Below, piece after piece: positions 60,231 to 64,000 of a DNA stretch of 64,000 nt. Made by a program: the position numbers and the translations under genes. The stretch comes from Porphyrobacter sp. ULC335 (GTDB taxonomy: Bacteria > Pseudomonadota > Alphaproteobacteria > Sphingomonadales > Sphingomonadaceae), in the NCBI RefSeq assembly GCF_025917005.1, contig NZ_CP078091.1:1054001-1118000 (forward strand), in the 5' to 3' direction. The number at the start of each line of letters is the position of its first letter. The stretch's first letter is position 1. The notes under the pieces are model-generated. The model was not told the origin of the DNA. It saw nothing but the letters and a program-made list of their open reading frames with translations, and did not search any database.

Positions 60231-62666
60231 TTGCGTTTCGTTCTGTTTGTCGCCGCCCTGCTGTTCGCTATCCCCGCCCATGCGCAGGGGGTCCAGCAGA
60301 CCAAGGGCAGTTTCGAAGACAAGTTCCGCCAGCTCGATGAAGTGCTGCCCGATCCCAGCGCTACCCGCAACGCGAGCGGTGCGCCGGGGCATGAATACTG
60401 GCAGCAGAAGGTCGATTACAAGATCACCGCCACGCTGGACGAGGCCAAGCGCCGCCTGACCGCGCGGGCCACGGTGCGTTACACGAACAACTCGCCCGAT
60501 GCCCTGCCGTGGGTGTGGATGCAGCTCGACCAGAACATCTTCAAGCGCGACTCGATGGCCGAACTGACCGACGCTTTCGGCGGACCCGGTCGCCGCGGGC
60601 CGAAGGTGACGCTGGGTTCGGGCAGCGAGCCGACCAAGCTTTCGATGGACGAACTGCGCCGCCAGCAGGCGATGGCCGATAATGATTATGGCTATGATAT
60701 CAGCGCAGTGAAGTCGCTCGCCGGGACTGACCTGCCGCACACCATCGTCGGCACGCTGATGCGGATCGATCTGCCCGCCCAGCTCGCACCGGGCGAGACG
60801 GTGGAGTTCACCATCGATTGGGCCTTCAACATCGTCGAGGAAGATGCGGTCAGCGCGCGTTCGGGCTTCGAACATTTCCCCGATGATCCGCGCAAGGGCG
60901 GCAACGACATCTTCCTGATGGCGCAGTGGTTCCCGCGCATGGTGGCCTATTCGGACTACGAAGGCTGGCACAACAAGGAGTTCCTCGGCCGCGGCGAGTT
61001 CACGCTGGAATTCGGCGATTACGAGGTCGAGATGACCGTGCCTGCGGATCACATCGTGGCCTCGACGGGCACGATCCAGAACCCTGACGCCGTGCTCACG
61101 GCAGCCCAGCGCCAGCGGCTCGAAACCGCGAAGAATGCCGATGCGCCGGTGTTCATCGTCACCCCGCAGGAAGCCGCGGCTGCCGAGGCGGGCAATCCCA
61201 AGGGCACCAAGACCTGGAAGTTCGCCGCCACCAATGTGCGCGACTTCGCCTGGGCCTCCAGCCGCAAGTTCATGTGGGACGCGCAGGGTGTGAAGCAGCC
61301 GGGCGCCGAGCATGAAACCGTGCTCGCCATGAGCTTCTGGCCCAAGGAAGGCGGCGAGTTGTGGCGCAAATATTCGACCGCCGCGGTGGTCCACACGCTG
61401 AAGGTCTATTCGCGCTTCAGCTTCGATTACCCCTATCCCACCGCGCAGTCCGTCAACGGGCCGGTCGGCGGGATGGAATATCCGATGATCACCTTCAACG
61501 GCCCGCGCACCACCCTCAACAAGGATGGCACGCGCACCTATTCGCTGGCCGAGAAGATGTTCCTGGTGGGCGTGGTGATCCACGAAATCGGGCACATCTA
61601 CTTCCCGATGACGGTGAACTCGGACGAGCGTCAGTGGACCTGGATGGATGAAGGCCTCAACTCCTTCCTCGATTCGGTCGCGGGCTACGAGTGGGATCCG
61701 AACATGCCGTGGACCCGCAGCCTGGCGCGCGATCTGGTGCCTTACATGGTGTCCAACAACCAGCAGCCGATCATGACGCAGTCGGACTCGATCACCGATC
61801 TCGGCTCCAATGCCTATGGCAAGCCGTCGGCGGCCTACCATGTCCTGCGCGACACGGTGATCGGGCGCGAGCGGTTCGATTTCGCGCTGAAGGAATATGC
61901 GCGCCGCTGGAAGTTCAAGCGCCCGACGCCGGCGGATTTCTTCCGCACCATGGAGGAAGCCAGCGGCACCGATCTCGACTGGTTCTGGCGCGGCTGGTTC
62001 TACACCACCGATCACGTCGATATCAGCCTCGACTCGATCTACCGCCTCAAGATGGACAGCAAGAACCCCGACATCGACCTGCCCCGCCGCCGTCAGGAAC
62101 GTGCCGACGAGCCGACCCCGGTCGGCATCGCGATGAACGAGCAGCAGGGCCTGCCGATCTGGGTGCTCGAAAACCCGGGCGTCACCGATTTCTACGACAA
62201 GAACGATGAATTCACCGTCACGCCCAAGGACCGCAAGGGCTACACCGACTTCCTCGAAGGGCTACAGCCGTGGGAGCGCGCCGCATTCGACCGCGCGGTG
62301 AAGGAGGACGCCAATTACTACGTCCTCAACTTCACCAACAAGGGCGGGCTGGTGATGCCGATTGTCCTCGGCCTGACCTTTGCTGACGGGAAGAAGGAAA
62401 AGCTCACCATCCCGGCCGAAATCTGGCGCCGCAACAGCAAGGAAGTGGCCAAGCTGCTGGTCTATCCCAAGGGCAAGGAGCTGGTGCAGGTGGTGGTCGA
62501 TCCCGATTGGGAAACCGGCGACGCCGATCTTGAAAACAACCACTACCCGCGCCGCATCATCCCGAGCCGGGTCGAGGCCTTCAAGGACGAAGCGGCCAAG
62601 TCGCGCGTCGGCCGCGATCTGATGGGCGAAGCGGCCGGGGCCGAGCCGCAGGGCAAGAAGAAGTGA
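60231..62666 (+). CDS. exported M1-family metallopeptidase
   Basis: An 811-residue protein from TTG 60231, chosen because GGAGAG lies 6 bases upstream and the result begins with a clean signal peptide (MRFVLFVAALLFAIPAHAQ). ATG 60210 or 60129 would add 7 or 34 residues. The zinc site HEIGH is followed after 18 residues by the third ligand Glu (WMDEGLN), exactly the M1 spacing. The exopeptidase motif reads GGMEYP rather than the usual GAMEN. It is probably a periplasmic aminopeptidase. Its stop overlaps the DUF6702 gene start (GTGA). Confidence 0.9.
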   Translation: MRFVLFVAALLFAIPAHAQGVQQTKGSFEDKFRQLDEVLPDPSATRNASGAPGHEYWQQKVDYKITATLDEAKRRLTARATVRYTNNSPDALPWVWMQLDQNIFKRDSMAELTDAFGGPGRRGPKVTLGSGSEPTKLSMDELRRQQAMADNDYGYDISAVKSLAGTDLPHTIVGTLMRIDLPAQLAPGETVEFTIDWAFNIVEEDAVSARSGFEHFPDDPRKGGNDIFLMAQWFPRMVAYSDYEGWHNKEFLGRGEFTLEFGDYEVEMTVPADHIVASTGTIQNPDAVLTAAQRQRLETAKNADAPVFIVTPQEAAAAEAGNPKGTKTWKFAATNVRDFAWASSRKFMWDAQGVKQPGAEHETVLAMSFWPKEGGELWRKYSTAAVVHTLKVYSRFSFDYPYPTAQSVNGPVGGMEYPMITFNGPRTTLNKDGTRTYSLAEKMFLVGVVIHEIGHIYFPMTVNSDERQWTWMDEGLNSFLDSVAGYEWDPNMPWTRSLARDLVPYMVSNNQQPIMTQSDSITDLGSNAYGKPSAAYHVLRDTVIGRERFDFALKEYARRWKFKRPTPADFFRTMEEASGTDLDWFWRGWFYTTDHVDISLDSIYRLKMDSKNPDIDLPRRRQERADEPTPVGIAMNEQQGLPIWVLENPGVTDFYDKNDEFTVTPKDRKGYTDFLEGLQPWERAAFDRAVKEDANYYVLNFTNKGGLVMPIVLGLTFADGKKEKLTIPAEIWRRNSKEVAKLLVYPKGKELVQVVVDPDWETGDADLENNHYPRRIIPSRVEAFKDEAAKSRVGRDLMGEAAGAEPQGKKK

Positions 62667-63178
62667 TCCGGCGGCGGGCTTTGGCGCTGGGGCTTGCTCT
62701 GGCGCTGGCCCCGCTCGCCGGGCCAGTCGCCGAGGCGCATCAGCAGAAGATCGCGATCAGCACCATCGCGCTCAACCCGCGCAGCGGGATGGTGGAGATC
62801 GCGCATCAGGTGCCGGTCCACGATGCCGAACACGCACTGCGGGTGCAGGGGGCGAAAAACCCCGACATCATCGGCAGCGCCAAAAGCCGCGAGGATTTTG
62901 CCGGCTATGTCACCCGCCGCTTCCTGTTCCAGATCAATGGCCAAGTGATCGAGCCCGCTTACGTGGGCAGCGAAATCACCGGCGGCAGCCTGTGGGTCTA
63001 TCAGGAAGCTCCTGCGCCTGCGGGGAGCGATCCGGCGCTGCTGCGGTTCAATTCGCAGATCCTCACCGACGTCTGGGCGCGGCAGGAAAACCGGGTGAAC
63101 ATCGGCGGCGGCACCAATGTCGCCACTTTCATCTTCAAGGCCGGAGACGCGCCCCGCAGCGCGGCGCTGACCGAATAA
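62663..63178 (+). CDS. DUF6702-family exported protein
   Basis: A 171-residue protein from a GTG that overlaps the M1 peptidase stop. It has a signal peptide (ALALGLALALAPLAGPVAEA) followed by HQQKIAISTIALNPRSGMVE and VAHAEHAL-like segments (HQVPVHDAEHAL). The family is commonly found next to M1 peptidases and has no assigned function. Translational coupling suggests the two periplasmic proteins work together. Confidence 0.8.
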   Translation: MIRRRALALGLALALAPLAGPVAEAHQQKIAISTIALNPRSGMVEIAHQVPVHDAEHALRVQGAKNPDIIGSAKSREDFAGYVTRRFLFQINGQVIEPAYVGSEITGGSLWVYQEAPAPAGSDPALLRFNSQILTDVWARQENRVNIGGGTNVATFIFKAGDAPRSAALTE

Positions 63179-64000
63179 TCAGGCGCGGCGGCGTTCCGAA
63201 CCGGGAAGCGCCTGCGCCGAAGCTTCGAAGCGCGCCTGCAAATCTGCCAGCAACATCGGGTGGCCATAACGATAGCCCTGCACATGGCGGCAGCCAATGG
63301 CGCGCAGGAAGATCTCCTGCTCTTCGGTCTCCACCCCTTCCACCACCACGCGCAGGCCAAGGCTGTAGCCCATCTGCACGATCGCCTGGATGATCAGCCG
63401 TGACTGGTGATCCTCGCCGATGGCGGCGATGAAGTCGCGGTCGATCTTGACCTTGTGGATCGGGAAGGCGCGCAGATGGGTGAGCGACGAAAAGCCCGTG
63501 CCGAAATCGTCGAGGCAGATGGTGAACCCGCAAGCGTCGAGCATGGCGAGGGATTCGCGCAGATGCCCGCCAGCATCGAGCAGCATCGTCTCGGTCACTT
63601 CGATGGTGATGTTGTCGGGGCCAAGCGCGCTGTCATCGATCACTTCGACCAGATGCTGCACGAATTCCCCGCGCCGCAGATCCGCGTCGGATAGGTTGAT
63701 CCCGATCCGTGTCTCGGGTCCGAACAGGGCGAGGATCGCGGGGCCATCAGCCACCACCTGATCCAGCATCACCCGCGATACCCGGCGCGAAAGCTCGGGA
63801 TCGAGCAGTGCCGCAAAGACATCGCTTGCCGCGAACATCCGGCCGTCCTCGTCCCGCAGCCGCAGCAGCGCCTCGACCGAGACCACCTTCCCGCTCTCCA
63901 GCTCGACGATCGGCTGGTAAGCGGCCAGCGCGCGGCCCCCGTTGAGCGCGCTGCGCAGCCGGGCAATCGCGTGCTGACGCTCGGATTGCCGCGCTTCGAT
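63179..64000 (-). CDS. EAL-domain c-di-GMP phosphodiesterase, 5' end outside window
   Basis: The frame is open to the last base, giving 273 visible residues; apparent starts inside it, such as the GTG at 63886, cut the EAL domain and are not real. Residues ~28-260 are a full EAL domain. YQPIVELESGKVVSVEALLR, INLSDADL, ITIEVTETMLL, CLDDFGTGFSSL, VKIDRDFI and GVETEEQ keep the metal-binding and catalytic residues, so c-di-GMP hydrolysis is likely. The preceding RQSERQHAIARLRSAL resembles the linker after a GGDEF domain, so a bifunctional protein is possible. It ends directly at the DUF6702 stop, convergent. Confidence 0.9.
   Translation of the reverse strand: MEARQSERQHAIARLRSALNGGRALAAYQPIVELESGKVVSVEALLRLRDEDGRMFAASDVFAALLDPELSRRVSRVMLDQVVADGPAILALFGPETRIGINLSDADLRRGEFVQHLVEVIDDSALGPDNITIEVTETMLLDAGGHLRESLAMLDACGFTICLDDFGTGFSSLTHLRAFPIHKVKIDRDFIAAIGEDHQSRLIIQAIVQMGYSLGLRVVVEGVETEEQEIFLRAIGCRHVQGYRYGHPMLLADLQARFEASAQALPGSERRRA

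Noticed and set aside
60186..62015. Minus-strand open frame (609 codons) opposite the M1 peptidase
   Set aside because: The M1 gene has an intact zinc site and signal peptide on the plus strand; the antisense translation is His/Arg-rich with no domain.

Overview
The window is GC-rich, gene-dense chromosomal DNA from an alphaproteobacterium, most likely a sphingomonad (Sphingomonadales, perhaps Erythrobacteraceae). That placement is an inference from base composition, codon use and gene content; no rRNA or marker gene in the window proves it. A perfect 16-bp ParB-binding parS palindrome at 55095-55110 argues for a chromosome rather than a plasmid, and for a position in the origin-proximal part of it.

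Layout. Positions 1-6973 hold accessory metabolism: a cut alpha/beta hydrolase, an AraC regulator divergent from a short-chain dehydrogenase, and a LysR regulator divergent from a glutathione transferase and a three-domain oxidoreductase (PNPOx + FAD/NAD + [2Fe-2S]). Positions 7098-11475 hold housekeeping genes: tRNA-Gly(GCC), a thioredoxin-TPR protein, a Lon substrate-binding-domain protein, a transglutaminase, MTA phosphorylase and a second GST-like protein. Positions 11661-15749 form an aldehyde dehydrogenase / APH-type kinase / acyl-CoA dehydrogenase operon, followed by a REP-like inverted repeat. A BASS-family transporter and a large DUF3857-transglutaminase-TPR protein precede the flagellar region.

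Positions 19701-55083 carry an almost complete flagellar gene set in three blocks. The first is fliA-flhA-SLT transglycosylase-flgN-flgM-flgA on the minus strand, beside a diguanylate cyclase and a second stator-like gene pair. The second is flgBCDEFGHIJKL-motAB on the plus strand. The third is fliC on the minus strand and then, on the plus strand, a sigma-54 activator and fliEFGHIJKLMNOPQR-flhB-fliD-fliS. Reading the intergenic DNA suggests a two-tier hierarchy. Three close matches to sigma-54 promoters (TGGCAYG-N4-YTGCT) precede flgA, the transglycosylase-flhA-fliA operon and flgB. Four copies of a FliA-type promoter (CTTAAWC-N13-SCCGYTCT) precede flgM, the second stator-like pair, fliC and fliD. 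The sigma-54 activator carries GAFTGA, and FliA and FlgM are both encoded here, so the regulators of both tiers (apart from rpoN) lie within the cluster. The activator appears to be split by a frameshift at a run of eight Gs.

Positions 55128-64000 return to general functions: an alpha/beta hydrolase, a polysaccharide flippase with a CelD/BcsL-like GNAT protein, glutathione-dependent formaldehyde dehydrogenase, a small Cys-rich protein, an M1 metallopeptidase, a DUF6702 protein, and an EAL-domain protein cut by the window end. No insertion sequence, prophage, CRISPR array or rRNA gene was seen. No gap between genes is longer than 300 bases.
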